From positions 1-54,639 of the forward strand of contig JAURHO010000001.1 of the NCBI GenBank assembly GCA_030833265.1: DNA of 54,639 nucleotides, in the 5' to 3' direction. Positions 16,168 through 24,423 of the stretch are shown piece after piece (positions within the stretch are counted from its first letter, which is position 1; each line of letters opens with the position of its first letter). The notes beneath the pieces were generated by a model. It was not told the origin of the DNA. It ran no database searches and was given only the letters and a program-made list of their open reading frames with translations. The DNA comes from Crocinitomicaceae bacterium. GTDB lineage: Bacteria; Bacteroidota; Bacteroidia; Flavobacteriales_D; Crocinitomicaceae. Both the position numbers and the translations under genes were made by a program.

Positions 16168-18012
16168 CTACTCCACCGTTACCGACTTCGCTAGGTTGCG
16201 GGGTTGGTCTACATTGCAGCCACGCATGACAGCGATGTGGTAAGATAAGAGTTGGAGTGGAATGGTGGCAACGAGTGGCACCAAGAATTCGTCAACTTCA
16301 GGAATTTCAATGACATGGTCAGCCATGTGGCGTACTTGTTCATCGCCTTCAGTAACGATAGCAATAACCTTTCCTTTACGTGCTTTAACTTCTTGGATAT
16401 TAGAAACAACTTTCTCGTAAGAAGTGCCTTGCGTTGCAATCACGATGATCGGCATGTTTTCATCGATAAGGGCAATCGGGCCATGCTTCATTTCAGCCGC
16501 TGGATAACCTTCAGCATGGATGTAAGAGATTTCTTTGAGTTTGAGTGCGCCTTCTAGTGCAACCGGGAAGGAACTTCCACGGCCTAAATAAAGGGCATTG
16601 GCAGCATCTTTATAGATGTCAGCAATTTTCTCGATTGCAGGATCTGTTTCAAGCACGCGCTTCACTTTTTCTGGAATTGCCTCGAGTTCAGCTAATAACT
16701 GACGGAATTTAGATTCTGAAATAGTGCCTTTCTTTTGAGCTAAAGACAAGGCCATTAGCGTAAGCACAGTTACTTGTGCGGTGAAGGCTTTAGTAGAAGC
16801 AACACCAATTTCTGGGCCAGCATGTGTGTAGGATCCGGCATCGGTGATGCGGGCAATTGAAGAACCAACAACATTGCAAATGCCAAGAATGGTGGCTCCT
16901 TTAGATTTAGCCAATTCAAGGGCCGCAAGTGTATCAGCGGTTTCACCAGACTGAGAAATAGCAATGACGACATCATTCTCATTGAGAATAGGATTGCGGT
17001 AACGGAACTCGCTGGCATACTCAACTTCTACATTGATGCGAGCGAGGTCTTCGATGAGGTATTCACCTACTAAACCGGCATGCCATGATGTACCACATGC
17101 AACAATAATAAGGCGGTTGGCCGAAATCATTTTTTGCTCGTATTCACGGATACCACCGAGTGCAACCCATGCTTCGTCTGAGTTGAGACGTCCACGGAAA
17201 CAATCTTGAATTGAACGCGGCTGCTCATGGATTTCTTTGAGCATGAAGTGCTCGTATCCACCTTTTTCAAGTGCCTCGAGTTCTAGCTCAAGCTCTTGGA
17301 AAAATGGTGTCTTTTGCTGATCAGAAATGTCGTAGAGTTTGAGGCCTTCTTCGAGGTCAATTACGGCAACTTCTTCGTCATCGAGGTAAACCACTTTTTT
17401 GGTGTACTCGACAATTGGCGTAGCATCAGAAGCACAATAATAAGAACCATCAGCACCAATTCCGACAACTAGGGGGCTACTTTTTCTGGCAGCAACCAAG
17501 CGATTTGGATAATCTGAAGACATAGCAACAATTGCATAGGCGCCAACAACGTGATTGAGCGCCAAACGCAAAGCCTCGCCAAACCAAACGTTTTCTTTCT
17601 TTTGAATGTAGTCTACTAAATGAACAACCACTTCTGTGTCTGTTTCACTTTTGAAGACATAACCGTTTTTGAGGAGTTCCTTTTTAAGAACGTCGTAGTT
17701 TTCGATGATCCCGTTGTGGATGAGGGCAATTTTGCCATCCATAGACGTGTGTGGATGAGAATTGACATCGGAAGGTTCACCGTGTGTGGCCCAACGCGTA
17801 TGACCAATTCCGGCATGTCCTTGGCAATTTTGTGTGGCAGCAAATTCTTCAAGGTTACTGACCTTTCCAACGCGTTTGTACACATTAAGAACGCCATTAT
17901 TAGATAATGCAACGCCTGAGCTGTCATAGCCGCGGTATTCTAATCTTTTAAGACCTTTAACGACAATTGGGTAGGCCTCTTGTTTGCCAATGTAGGCTAC
18001 GATTCCACACAT
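16168..18012 (-). CDS. glmS: Glutamine-fructose-6-phosphate aminotransferase (isomerizing)
   Basis: This 614-residue protein makes glucosamine-6-phosphate from fructose-6-phosphate and glutamine, the entry to UDP-GlcNAc for peptidoglycan and LPS. It begins MCGIVAYIG, with Cys2 as the Ntn-glutaminase nucleophile, followed by RLEYRGYDSSG and GHTRWATHG in the glutaminase half. Two SIS sugar-isomerase domains follow (SQSGETADTLAAL; GRGSSFPVALEGALKLKEISYIHAEG) and the usual end LAKSVTVE. The length is canonical. Its start lies two bases after the DUF4270 stop, so translation is probably coupled. No upstream glmS-ribozyme-like leader is possible with this spacing. Confidence 0.98.
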   Translation of the reverse strand: MCGIVAYIGKQEAYPIVVKGLKRLEYRGYDSSGVALSNNGVLNVYKRVGKVSNLEEFAATQNCQGHAGIGHTRWATHGEPSDVNSHPHTSMDGKIALIHNGIIENYDVLKKELLKNGYVFKSETDTEVVVHLVDYIQKKENVWFGEALRLALNHVVGAYAIVAMSSDYPNRLVAARKSSPLVVGIGADGSYYCASDATPIVEYTKKVVYLDDEEVAVIDLEEGLKLYDISDQQKTPFFQELELELEALEKGGYEHFMLKEIHEQPRSIQDCFRGRLNSDEAWVALGGIREYEQKMISANRLIIVACGTSWHAGLVGEYLIEDLARINVEVEYASEFRYRNPILNENDVVIAISQSGETADTLAALELAKSKGATILGICNVVGSSIARITDAGSYTHAGPEIGVASTKAFTAQVTVLTLMALSLAQKKGTISESKFRQLLAELEAIPEKVKRVLETDPAIEKIADIYKDAANALYLGRGSSFPVALEGALKLKEISYIHAEGYPAAEMKHGPIALIDENMPIIVIATQGTSYEKVVSNIQEVKARKGKVIAIVTEGDEQVRHMADHVIEIPEVDEFLVPLVATIPLQLLSYHIAVMRGCNVDQPRNLAKSVTVE

Positions 18013-18014
18013 AA

Positions 18015-19301
18015 TTAATAAGTTGTATAGGTAACGACGAGTTTAGGGCTTTTCTTGTTGTTGGTTTCAACGCCATTGAATACAATGCGCTCGGCAGAAT
18101 TTCTGAAATACAGTGGCGAAATAACAATGCCCGTATTTTCCAATTTGCCGTTCACCAAAGACTGTAAATAAGCTCTGATATCAAGTTCGTATTGCTTTTT
18201 AGTATCAGAATATAGTCCTGCTATTCCAAGAGAAGTATAGTAAATATCAGAAGCAGCCAGTTTGCTTGCCGCAGTTACACGAGAACCAGGTTTGTAGCGA
18301 TATCCCGTTTGAAACTGAACTGGTAAACTAAGTTCTGCACGATGAATGATAATGTTATCTGGCAAATTATCTAGACCTGGAATTTTAATCATGGCACGAA
18401 GCTTATTGGCTTGCGCATAGAAAGACTTTTGGCCCAATGTGCTGTCGGCTAAGAGCGCTGCAACAGGCGTGTTGCTCTGGTCATGGCTGACCTGGGTGAA
18501 ATCTGCACAGTTGGAGTTGATATTGAAGTCATAGGTTTTTGGAACGCCAGCCAATTTAAAATAGATGGTCATTTTAGAAGCGGCGTTGTTATTGATGTCG
18601 AGGTAAAGGATAGCGCCTTTTCCGGAAGTTTGCGCCGGATTATTGACTTTGATTTGAAAACCTTTAAAGAAATCTTGGAATGCTGCATTTGACGCAAACG
18701 TTGTGGGGTTGCTGATGGACTGATTGATAAAGTTCCAAGCCTTCATGGTGTCAAGATGAATGCGCAATTGTGGATCAACCTCTTTTCCAGCGAGAATTGT
18801 AGGATTAATTGGGTCTGGCGTAATGGTACCTTGGCCTTGTGCTACCCAATCTTGCCCTACCGTATTGATCGAGGAGAATTGGTAGTATTTAACAGCGGCA
18901 TCATTTTGGATAGAGTCAGAAAGTTCATAGACCTCAAAGTTTTGGGCACTGAGGTCGCCATAATAACCCAAATATTCAAAAGCAAGTACAAAAGAATCAA
19001 TGACTATTTGGTTAGGGTCTCCAAAGTTAGGATTTAGGCCAGGAAGTCTAAATTCAGTAAAAACGGAAGCCTCTACTTTTCCAAATTTAGGATCGATATA
19101 GGAACCCAAAAGCACATTTGATGCGTTTTTAGTTTCAGTAGAATCTTCTAAAATGGAATAAGTGATGAGTTCGAAGGTATCGGTGGTGACACCATTGAGC
19201 AAGGCATTTGGGTCAATGATATCTTTGCCAAGACTTGGGTTCTTTTTGGTACAAGATGTCACAAAAAGCAATAAAATTGCCAATGCGCTGATTGCTTTCA
19301 T
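18015..19301 (-). CDS. DUF4270 lipoprotein
   Basis: The 428-residue protein has a lipoprotein signal (ILLLFVTSC, Cys about 17). It carries the DUF4270 pattern common in Flavobacteriia: a DTFELITYSILEDS segment, LLGSYIDPKFGKVEAS, a beta-rich middle and a C-terminal SPKLVVTYT strand. It is predicted to be surface- or periplasm-facing. Function is unknown. It lies four bases after the GT5-like gene and two bases before glmS on the same strand, a neighbourhood I recognise as recurrent beside panC in flavobacteria. Confidence 0.85.
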   Translation of the reverse strand: MKAISALAILLLFVTSCTKKNPSLGKDIIDPNALLNGVTTDTFELITYSILEDSTETKNASNVLLGSYIDPKFGKVEASVFTEFRLPGLNPNFGDPNQIVIDSFVLAFEYLGYYGDLSAQNFEVYELSDSIQNDAAVKYYQFSSINTVGQDWVAQGQGTITPDPINPTILAGKEVDPQLRIHLDTMKAWNFINQSISNPTTFASNAAFQDFFKGFQIKVNNPAQTSGKGAILYLDINNNAASKMTIYFKLAGVPKTYDFNINSNCADFTQVSHDQSNTPVAALLADSTLGQKSFYAQANKLRAMIKIPGLDNLPDNIIIHRAELSLPVQFQTGYRYKPGSRVTAASKLAASDIYYTSLGIAGLYSDTKKQYELDIRAYLQSLVNGKLENTGIVISPLYFRNSAERIVFNGVETNNKKSPKLVVTYTTY

Positions 19302-19305
19302 GCGT

Positions 19306-20127
19306 TTAAGCTAAAACGTTAGACTCTATTACTTTATCAAAGAAAGCGGAAAGCTCTTTGCCTTGATGTTCTTCTGAGACGTATGGCATTTTGAGAATGT
19401 TACACTCATCATAGAGTTTTTGAAGCGGTGCATCGAGTGCTTCTACTGCGACATTTACACCGTCGCAATGCGATAAAATCACTTTGGTAATGTTTTCAAA
19501 ACTGCTGTCTTGAAGTGCATCAGCGATATCTTTAGGAAAACCATCGAATGCCAATTTTTCTGCAAAGCGTGGGTCCCAAGGTTCATTGAAGCTATCGTTG
19601 TAAAGGCTGTAAACAACTTTGGTCTCTTTGAAATGCGGATCTTTGTTGAAAATGTGCTTGATGTAAAGCGCCATGATGCCAGTTAGCCAACCATGACAAT
19701 GAATGACATCTGGTTGCCAACCTAGTTTTTTAACTGTTTCGAGTACGCCTCTGCTGAAAAACATAGCGCGCTCGTCGTTGTCTGGGTGGAATTTACCATC
19801 CTCTTCTTGTAAACAAGTTTTACGCTTGAAGTAGTCATCGTTGTCGATGAAGTAGACTTGCATGCGGGCTGCTGAAACAGAAGCCACCTTGATTATAAGT
19901 GGGTGATCGTGGTCATCGATGCTGATGTTGAGCCCCGATAAACGAATCACTTCATGTAATTGATGACGTCTTTCGTTAATTGCACCAAAACGAGGTGTAA
20001 ATACACGGATTTCTTTACCTGCATCTTGAACTGCCTGGGTGATGCGTCTAGCGCTGCCGGAAATTTCAGATTTTGGTAAGAAAGGAAAGATTTCTTGAGA
20101 AATAAATAGGATTTTCTTCTTTTCCAT
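19306..20127 (-). CDS. Half-length glycogen/starch-synthase-like (GT5 N-domain) protein
   Basis: The 273 residues correspond only to the N-terminal Rossmann domain of GT5 glycogen synthases; the C-terminal GT1-type domain with the EX7E catalytic motif is absent. Similarity is visible in the first strand (ILFISQEIFPF), IRVFTPRFGAINERRHQLHEV, the DNDDYFKRK segment, DNDERAMFFSRGVLE and DVIHCHGWLTG. The KTGGL motif that binds ADP-glucose is replaced by SEISGSA, so starch or glycogen synthesis is unlikely. No other glycogen gene is in the window. It starts an operon with DUF4270 and glmS and faces panC from a divergent promoter region. Annotation pipelines usually call it glycogen synthase; I would keep the function open. 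Confidence 0.8.
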   Translation of the reverse strand: MEKKKILFISQEIFPFLPKSEISGSARRITQAVQDAGKEIRVFTPRFGAINERRHQLHEVIRLSGLNISIDDHDHPLIIKVASVSAARMQVYFIDNDDYFKRKTCLQEEDGKFHPDNDERAMFFSRGVLETVKKLGWQPDVIHCHGWLTGIMALYIKHIFNKDPHFKETKVVYSLYNDSFNEPWDPRFAEKLAFDGFPKDIADALQDSSFENITKVILSHCDGVNVAVEALDAPLQKLYDECNILKMPYVSEEHQGKELSAFFDKVIESNVLA

Positions 20128-20144
20128 TCAGTTGAATATGCTAG

Positions 20145-20152
20145 CAAAATTA
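20145..20152 (-). promoter_or_regulatory. -7 element of the GT5-DUF4270-glmS operon
   Basis: Minus-strand TAATTTTG, full match to TAnnTTTG, 17 bases before the ATG at 20127. It is back to back with the panC element at 20184. Confidence 0.6.
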
Positions 20153-20183
20153 CGAATTAATCATGAACTTTCCTAAAAAGCTC

Positions 20184-20191
20184 TAGCTTTG
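20184..20191 (+). promoter_or_regulatory. -7 element for panC
   Basis: TAGCTTTG matches TAnnTTTG, 31 bases before the panC ATG. Confidence 0.55.
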
Positions 20192-20222
20192 TCCGATTCT
20201 AATCAACACTTTAGACGAAGCA

Positions 20223-21074
20223 ATGCAAACCTTTGTTACCCGAGATGAAATTAGCCTTTGGCGAAAGCAACTAGCACAAGACCATAAAAAGTTGGGTTTT
20301 GTGCCTACAATGGGGGCTTTGCATGCTGGGCATTTGTCGCTTGTAGAAAAGGCCGCACAGGAAAATGATATCGTACTCGTTTCCATTTTTGTCAACCCCA
20401 GACAATTCAACCAACAAGCTGACTTGCAGGCTTATCCGCGAACCCTTGAGGCAGATATCGCTTTATTAAACGGGGTTTCTAACGTGGTCATCTTTGCACC
20501 AACCGAAGCAGAAATGTATCCGCAAAACTTGCCTTTTGAACCTATGGACCTCGGTGAAATTGGAAGTATCTTAGAAGGTGAAAAGAGGCCCGGACATTTT
20601 GATGGGGTGGTGCATGTTGTGCATCATTTGTTTGCACTGATTCAACCGCAAAAAGCGTACTTCGGCGAAAAAGATTACCAACAATTAGCCATCATTCGCC
20701 AACTCAATGCGCATTATCAATTCGGCATTGAGATCATTGGCTGTCCTACCAAAAGAGATCCTGATGGCCTAGCCATGAGTAGCCGAAACTTAAGGCTATC
20801 AAGTTCAGAAAGAGCAAACGCATTGTCGATTTCAAGAGCGATTCGTTTTGTTCAAGAAAATGTAGGGTTGCTTTCAATAAATGAGGCAAAAAATGAGGCA
20901 AAAAATATCATTTCACAAGCCGGACTAAAGTTAGATTATCTTGAAATCGTTGATCCGCTAAGCCTAAAAAACCTAAGTAATTGGCAGGCCCAACAGATTT
21001 GTTGTGTGGCTGCTTTTTGCGGAGAAGTAAGACTCATTGACAATATGTTGTGTGAATCGGTTAAATTGACTTAA
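20223..21074 (+). CDS. panC: Pantothenate synthetase (pantoate-beta-alanine ligase)
   Basis: This 283-residue enzyme condenses pantoate and beta-alanine with ATP to pantothenate. The class I nucleotidyltransferase signatures are present: PTMGALHAGHLSLV (HIGH-like), FVNPRQFN, RPGHFDGVVHVV, FGEKDYQQLAIIR and DGLAMSSRN with the KMSKS-like site. The length is normal. Near the C-terminus an in-frame 12-base tandem duplication (20881-20904) repeats the residues EAKN. It is followed by panD, which makes its beta-alanine substrate, so the last two steps of vitamin B5 synthesis sit together. Confidence 0.97.
   Translation: MQTFVTRDEISLWRKQLAQDHKKLGFVPTMGALHAGHLSLVEKAAQENDIVLVSIFVNPRQFNQQADLQAYPRTLEADIALLNGVSNVVIFAPTEAEMYPQNLPFEPMDLGEIGSILEGEKRPGHFDGVVHVVHHLFALIQPQKAYFGEKDYQQLAIIRQLNAHYQFGIEIIGCPTKRDPDGLAMSSRNLRLSSSERANALSISRAIRFVQENVGLLSINEAKNEAKNIISQAGLKLDYLEIVDPLSLKNLSNWQAQQICCVAAFCGEVRLIDNMLCESVKLT
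20881..20904 (+). repeat. 12-bp tandem duplication inside panC
   Basis: ATGAGGCAAAAA occurs twice in direct succession. It is in frame and adds four residues (repeated EAKN) to a helix near the PanC C-terminus. Confidence 0.85.
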
Positions 21075-21079
21075 TTTTG
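21048..21079 (+). promoter_or_regulatory. Candidate promoter for panD
   Basis: TTG at 21048-21050 and TAATTTTG at 21072-21079 are separated by 21 bases, within the reported range for Bacteroidota promoters. The element overlaps the panC stop codon, and the panD ATG follows 14 bases later. Confidence 0.55.
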
Positions 21080-21093
21080 CGCCGCTATTTATT

Positions 21094-21444
21094 ATGTACA
21101 TCAACGTCTTAAAATCGAAAATTCATCGTGTGCGTGTAACGCAAGCCGATCTCAACTATATCGGTAGCATCACCATTGATGAAGCGCTCATGGAAGCGGC
21201 CAACCTCATTGAAGGTGAAAAAGTTCAAATCGTAAATATCAATAACGGTGAGCGCTTTGAAACCTACGTAATCAAAGGTGATCGCGCTTCCGGCATGATT
21301 TGCTTGAACGGCCCGGCAGCGCGCAAAGTGGCTATCAATGACATCATCATCATCATCGGATATGCCATGATGGAATTTGAAGAAGCAAAAATTTTCAAAC
21401 CATCTTTGGTTTTTCCTAACGAACAAACTAACTTGCTCTCGTAA
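21094..21444 (+). CDS. panD: Aspartate 1-decarboxylase precursor
   Basis: The 116-residue protein is the pyruvoyl enzyme that makes beta-alanine from aspartate. The self-cleavage site YIGSITID is present with Gly24-Ser25, the bond at which the proenzyme splits to form the pyruvoyl group. VQIVNINNGERFETYVI and GAARL-like NGPAARK motifs follow, as in the family. The length is typical. It lies 19 bases after panC and 8 bases before rfaE2, so it likely sits in a panC-panD-rfaE2 operon with an additional internal promoter. Confidence 0.97.
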   Translation: MYINVLKSKIHRVRVTQADLNYIGSITIDEALMEAANLIEGEKVQIVNINNGERFETYVIKGDRASGMICLNGPAARKVAINDIIIIIGYAMMEFEEAKIFKPSLVFPNEQTNLLS

Positions 21445-21452
21445 TTATTACA

Positions 21453-21971
21453 ATGAGCAAGCGTTTATCAAATCTAAATAACAAAGTTTTAAGCTGGGAT
21501 GACGCCCTGCGTTTGCGCAATATTTGGGCGCTCAAAGGGGAAAGTGTCGCCTTTACCAACGGTTGTTTTGACATCCTTCATTTAGGGCATGTCAGTTATT
21601 TAGCTCAAGCCGCCGACACCGCTCAACACCTTATTGTTGCCATCAACACCGATGCATCAGTCAGAGCGCTCGACAAAGCACCAAACAGACCCATTAACCC
21701 AGAAGCCGCCCGAGCACTCGTGCTTGCATCCTTAAGTTTTGTAGATGCAGTCGTTCTTTTTGAACAAAATACGCCTCTTGAAATCATCGAAAACTTAAAG
21801 CCCGATGTGCTTTTAAAAGGTGCAGACTACGATGCAAATCAAACCGATTCTAGTGCTAAAAACTATATTGTCGGTTCCGATTTCGTGAAATCTTACGGCG
21901 GAAAAGTACAGACCATTCCTTTTGTGGAGGGTTATTCAACGACAGGAATTTTAGCGAAAGGGAAATTTTAG
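21453..21971 (+). CDS. rfaE2: D-glycero-beta-D-manno-heptose 1-phosphate adenylyltransferase
   Basis: The 172-residue single-domain nucleotidyltransferase has the HxGH motif in TNGCFDILHLGHVSYL and ends with the SNS-like site YSTTGILAK. Other family features are AINTDASVRALDK and PDVLLKGADY. It corresponds to the C-terminal half of HldE, which forms ADP-heptose for the LPS core. The kinase half (HldA/RfaE1) is not in the window, as expected for the split form. It is likely co-transcribed with panD (8-base gap). Confidence 0.92.
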   Translation: MSKRLSNLNNKVLSWDDALRLRNIWALKGESVAFTNGCFDILHLGHVSYLAQAADTAQHLIVAINTDASVRALDKAPNRPINPEAARALVLASLSFVDAVVLFEQNTPLEIIENLKPDVLLKGADYDANQTDSSAKNYIVGSDFVKSYGGKVQTIPFVEGYSTTGILAKGKF

Positions 21972-21974
21972 TCC

Positions 21975-21982
21975 TATCTTTG
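21975..21982 (+). promoter_or_regulatory. -7 element for lysS
   Basis: TATCTTTG matches TAnnTTTG, three bases after the rfaE2 stop and 19 bases before the lysS ATG. Confidence 0.6.
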
Positions 21983-22001
21983 TGGCTGAAATTGAACAAA
22001 C

Positions 22002-23711
22002 ATGAGCCACCCAGAACTTTCTGAACAAGAAATCCAACGCCGCGAATCGCTTCATAAGCTCCGCGAACTCGGTATTGATCCTTATCCAGCAGCGCTCTAC
22101 CCTGTAGATGCTTTTGCTGCCGAAATCAAAGAAAAGTTTGAAGATGGTAAACAGGTTTGTTTAGCGGGTCGTATGCTCTCGCAACGCATCATGGGTAAGG
22201 CTTCTTTTGCTGAAATCCAAGATGCTTCGGGTCGCATTCAAGTTTATTTCAATCGCGACGAAATTTGTCCGGACGAAGATAAAACGCTCTACAACGAAGT
22301 ATTCAAAAAATTACTCGACCTCGGTGACTTCATCGGTATCAAAGGTCAAGTTTTCAAAACGCAGGTTGGTGAAATCTCCGTGAACGTTACTGAATTTACA
22401 CTTCTCAGTAAATCTTTGCGTCCGTTGCCTTTGCCAAAAACCGACGCAGCAGGCGTAGTACACGACGCCTTCACTGACCCTGAATTGCGCTACAGACAAC
22501 GCTATGTAGACTTAGTCGTGAATCGTCAGGTAAAAGATGTTTTTATCAAAAGAACAAGGCTCTTTAACGCCATGCGTGAGTTCTTCAATCGCGAAGGATA
22601 CATGGAGGTTGAGACCCCAATTTTGCAAGCAATTCCAGGCGGTGCATCGGCTCGTCCGTTTATCACGCATCACAACGCGCTAGATATTCCACTTTACATG
22701 CGTATTGCCAACGAGCTCTATTTAAAGAGGCTTATCGTTGGTGGTTTTGACGGTGTTTATGAATTCTCTAAAAACTTCAGAAATGAAGGGATGGACCGCA
22801 CCCATAACCCTGAATTTACCGCCATGGAAATCTATGTAGCCTACAAAGACTACAACTGGATGATGGACTTCACCGAGCAATTACTCGAACATTGTGCGCT
22901 CGCCGTAAACGGCACAACAATAGCTCAGTTCGGAGAACACACCATTGATTTCAAAGCGCCATACAAAAGAGTCACAATGCGCCAATCGATCATCGATTTC
23001 ACTGGTTTTGATATCAAAGGGAAATCAGAAGAAGAATTGCGTGCAGCAGCTAAATCTATGGGCCTAGAAGTAGACGAAACCATGGGAACAGGCAAGCTCA
23101 TCGACGAAATTTTTGGAGGCAAGTGCGAAGGAAATTATATCCAACCTACTTTCATCACTGACTATCCAAAAGAAATGTCACCACTTTGCAAAGTACATCG
23201 CGATGACCCAACACTGACTGAACGTTTTGAACTGATGGTCTGCGGAAAAGAGGTGGCCAATGCCTACTCTGAGCTCAACGACCCAATTGACCAGCGCGAA
23301 CGCTTTGAAGAACAACTCAAATTACAAGAACGCGGAGATGACGAAGCCATGTTCATCGATCAAGATTTCTTGCGCTCGCTCGAATACGGGATGCCGCCAA
23401 CAAGTGGTTTGGGCATTGGCATGGACCGCCTTATCATGTACCTCACCAACAATCCTTCCATTCAAGAAGTATTGTTTTTCCCACAAATGCGACCAGAGAA
23501 GTCGGCCCCAAAAGTTGTCTTGAACGATACTGAGAAAGAAATCTATCAAAAGATCCAAGCCGAAAAACAACTTTTACTAGGCGAACTGCGGGCTGCTTTT
23601 GAGATCAGTAATAAACTCTGGGATACCTCCATTAAAACCTTAACTAAAAATAATTTAGTGAGTGTTTTCAAAGACGGAGAGCTGCTATTAGTGAAGCTTA
23701 TTGAAGAATAG
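22002..23711 (+). CDS. lysS: Lysyl-tRNA synthetase, class II
   Basis: This 569-residue enzyme charges tRNA-Lys. It has an N-terminal OB-fold anticodon-binding domain (about 50-150, with VCLAGRMLSQRIMGKASFAEIQD), then the class II core. Motif 1 lies near the MEVETPILQAIPGGASARPF segment, motif 2 is in FRNEGMDRTHNPEFT, and motif 3 is GLGIGMDRLIMYLT. About 70 residues follow motif 3, a C-terminal extension seen in Bacteroidota LysRS that makes the protein longer than E. coli's. It stands as its own transcription unit and faces the TrmH-like gene convergently. Confidence 0.97.
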   Translation: MSHPELSEQEIQRRESLHKLRELGIDPYPAALYPVDAFAAEIKEKFEDGKQVCLAGRMLSQRIMGKASFAEIQDASGRIQVYFNRDEICPDEDKTLYNEVFKKLLDLGDFIGIKGQVFKTQVGEISVNVTEFTLLSKSLRPLPLPKTDAAGVVHDAFTDPELRYRQRYVDLVVNRQVKDVFIKRTRLFNAMREFFNREGYMEVETPILQAIPGGASARPFITHHNALDIPLYMRIANELYLKRLIVGGFDGVYEFSKNFRNEGMDRTHNPEFTAMEIYVAYKDYNWMMDFTEQLLEHCALAVNGTTIAQFGEHTIDFKAPYKRVTMRQSIIDFTGFDIKGKSEEELRAAAKSMGLEVDETMGTGKLIDEIFGGKCEGNYIQPTFITDYPKEMSPLCKVHRDDPTLTERFELMVCGKEVANAYSELNDPIDQRERFEEQLKLQERGDDEAMFIDQDFLRSLEYGMPPTSGLGIGMDRLIMYLTNNPSIQEVLFFPQMRPEKSAPKVVLNDTEKEIYQKIQAEKQLLLGELRAAFEISNKLWDTSIKTLTKNNLVSVFKDGELLLVKLIEE

Positions 23712-23792
23712 GCCCTTCTTAAATTCGAAGAATAAAAAGGTTCAGATTTACAGAAAAGCCTCTAGCTCCGCAAAAATACTGCGGATTAACGC

Positions 23793-24335
23793 TTAGATAT
23801 ATCTTTTAACAAATTCCCACATCACAATGCCGGCACAAACGCTCACATTTAAACTGTGTTTGGTGCCGAATTGTGGGATTTCAATGATATGATCTGCCAC
23901 ATCAAGCGCGCGCTGATCCACGCCATCTACTTCATTGCCAAAAACCAAAGCAAAACCTTTGGCTTCTATTCTATGGACATCTTGCAACAAAGTGGTTTGC
24001 ACGGCTTGTTCCACAACACCAATTTGATACCCTTTGTTGCGTTGCTTTTCGAGCGCGGTCATTAGGTCTGGTTCGTAAGTCCATTTCACGGTTTCGGTGG
24101 CGCCGAGCGCGGTTTTGTGTATCTCGCGATGAGGCGGCTGTGCAGTAATGCCACAAAGAATAATTTGCTCAATATTAAAAGCATCGGCTGTTCTGAAGAA
24201 AGCGCCAATGTTGTTGAGTGACCGAATGCTGTCTAGGACCAAGACAATAGGGAATTTGGGCTGCGCCTTGAATTGTGCTTCGTCGAGGCGGTCGAGTTCC
24301 CAAAGTTTGAGTTTTTTAGTGCTTTTTTCGCTCAT
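23793..24335 (-). CDS. TrmH/SpoU-family RNA methyltransferase
   Basis: With the start at 24335 the protein has 180 residues. It shows the SPOUT knot signatures: LVLDSIRSLNNIGAFFRTADAF (motif 1 with the conserved Asn/Arg), FALVFGNEVDGVD (motif 2) and IEIPQFGTKHSLNVSVCAGIVMWE (motif 3, forming the knot that binds S-adenosylmethionine). Family members 2'-O-methylate tRNA or rRNA; the target is not certain (tRNA G18 or the anticodon loop are candidates). The frame runs upstream to 24509, but that would overlap the mutS promoter and adds 58 residues of unrelated sequence. A -7 element at 24344-24351 supports the shorter start. Confidence 0.88.
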   Translation of the reverse strand: MSEKSTKKLKLWELDRLDEAQFKAQPKFPIVLVLDSIRSLNNIGAFFRTADAFNIEQIILCGITAQPPHREIHKTALGATETVKWTYEPDLMTALEKQRNKGYQIGVVEQAVQTTLLQDVHRIEAKGFALVFGNEVDGVDQRALDVADHIIEIPQFGTKHSLNVSVCAGIVMWEFVKRYI

Positions 24336-24343
24336 GAATAGCT

Positions 24344-24351
24344 CAAAAATA
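24344..24351 (-). promoter_or_regulatory. -7 element for the TrmH-like gene
   Basis: Minus-strand TATTTTTG, full TAnnTTTG match eight bases before the ATG at 24335; it decides the start. Confidence 0.55.
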
Positions 24352-24398
24352 CTGTAAAATTGTGGAAAAGTAGGCTCAGAAGCTGCTTCAAAAACGGC

Positions 24399-24406
24399 TA
24401 TCTTTA
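24399..24406 (+). promoter_or_regulatory. Possible -7 element for mutS
   Basis: TATCTTTA differs from TAnnTTTG at the last base; it lies 17 bases before the GTG start of mutS. Confidence 0.35.
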
Positions 24407-24423
24407 ACTTCTCAATTACACGC

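Noticed and set aside
23768..23784. Hairpin CCGCA-N7-TGCGG between lysS and the TrmH-like gene as a terminator
   Set aside because: The stem is only 5 bp and no T-run follows on either strand.
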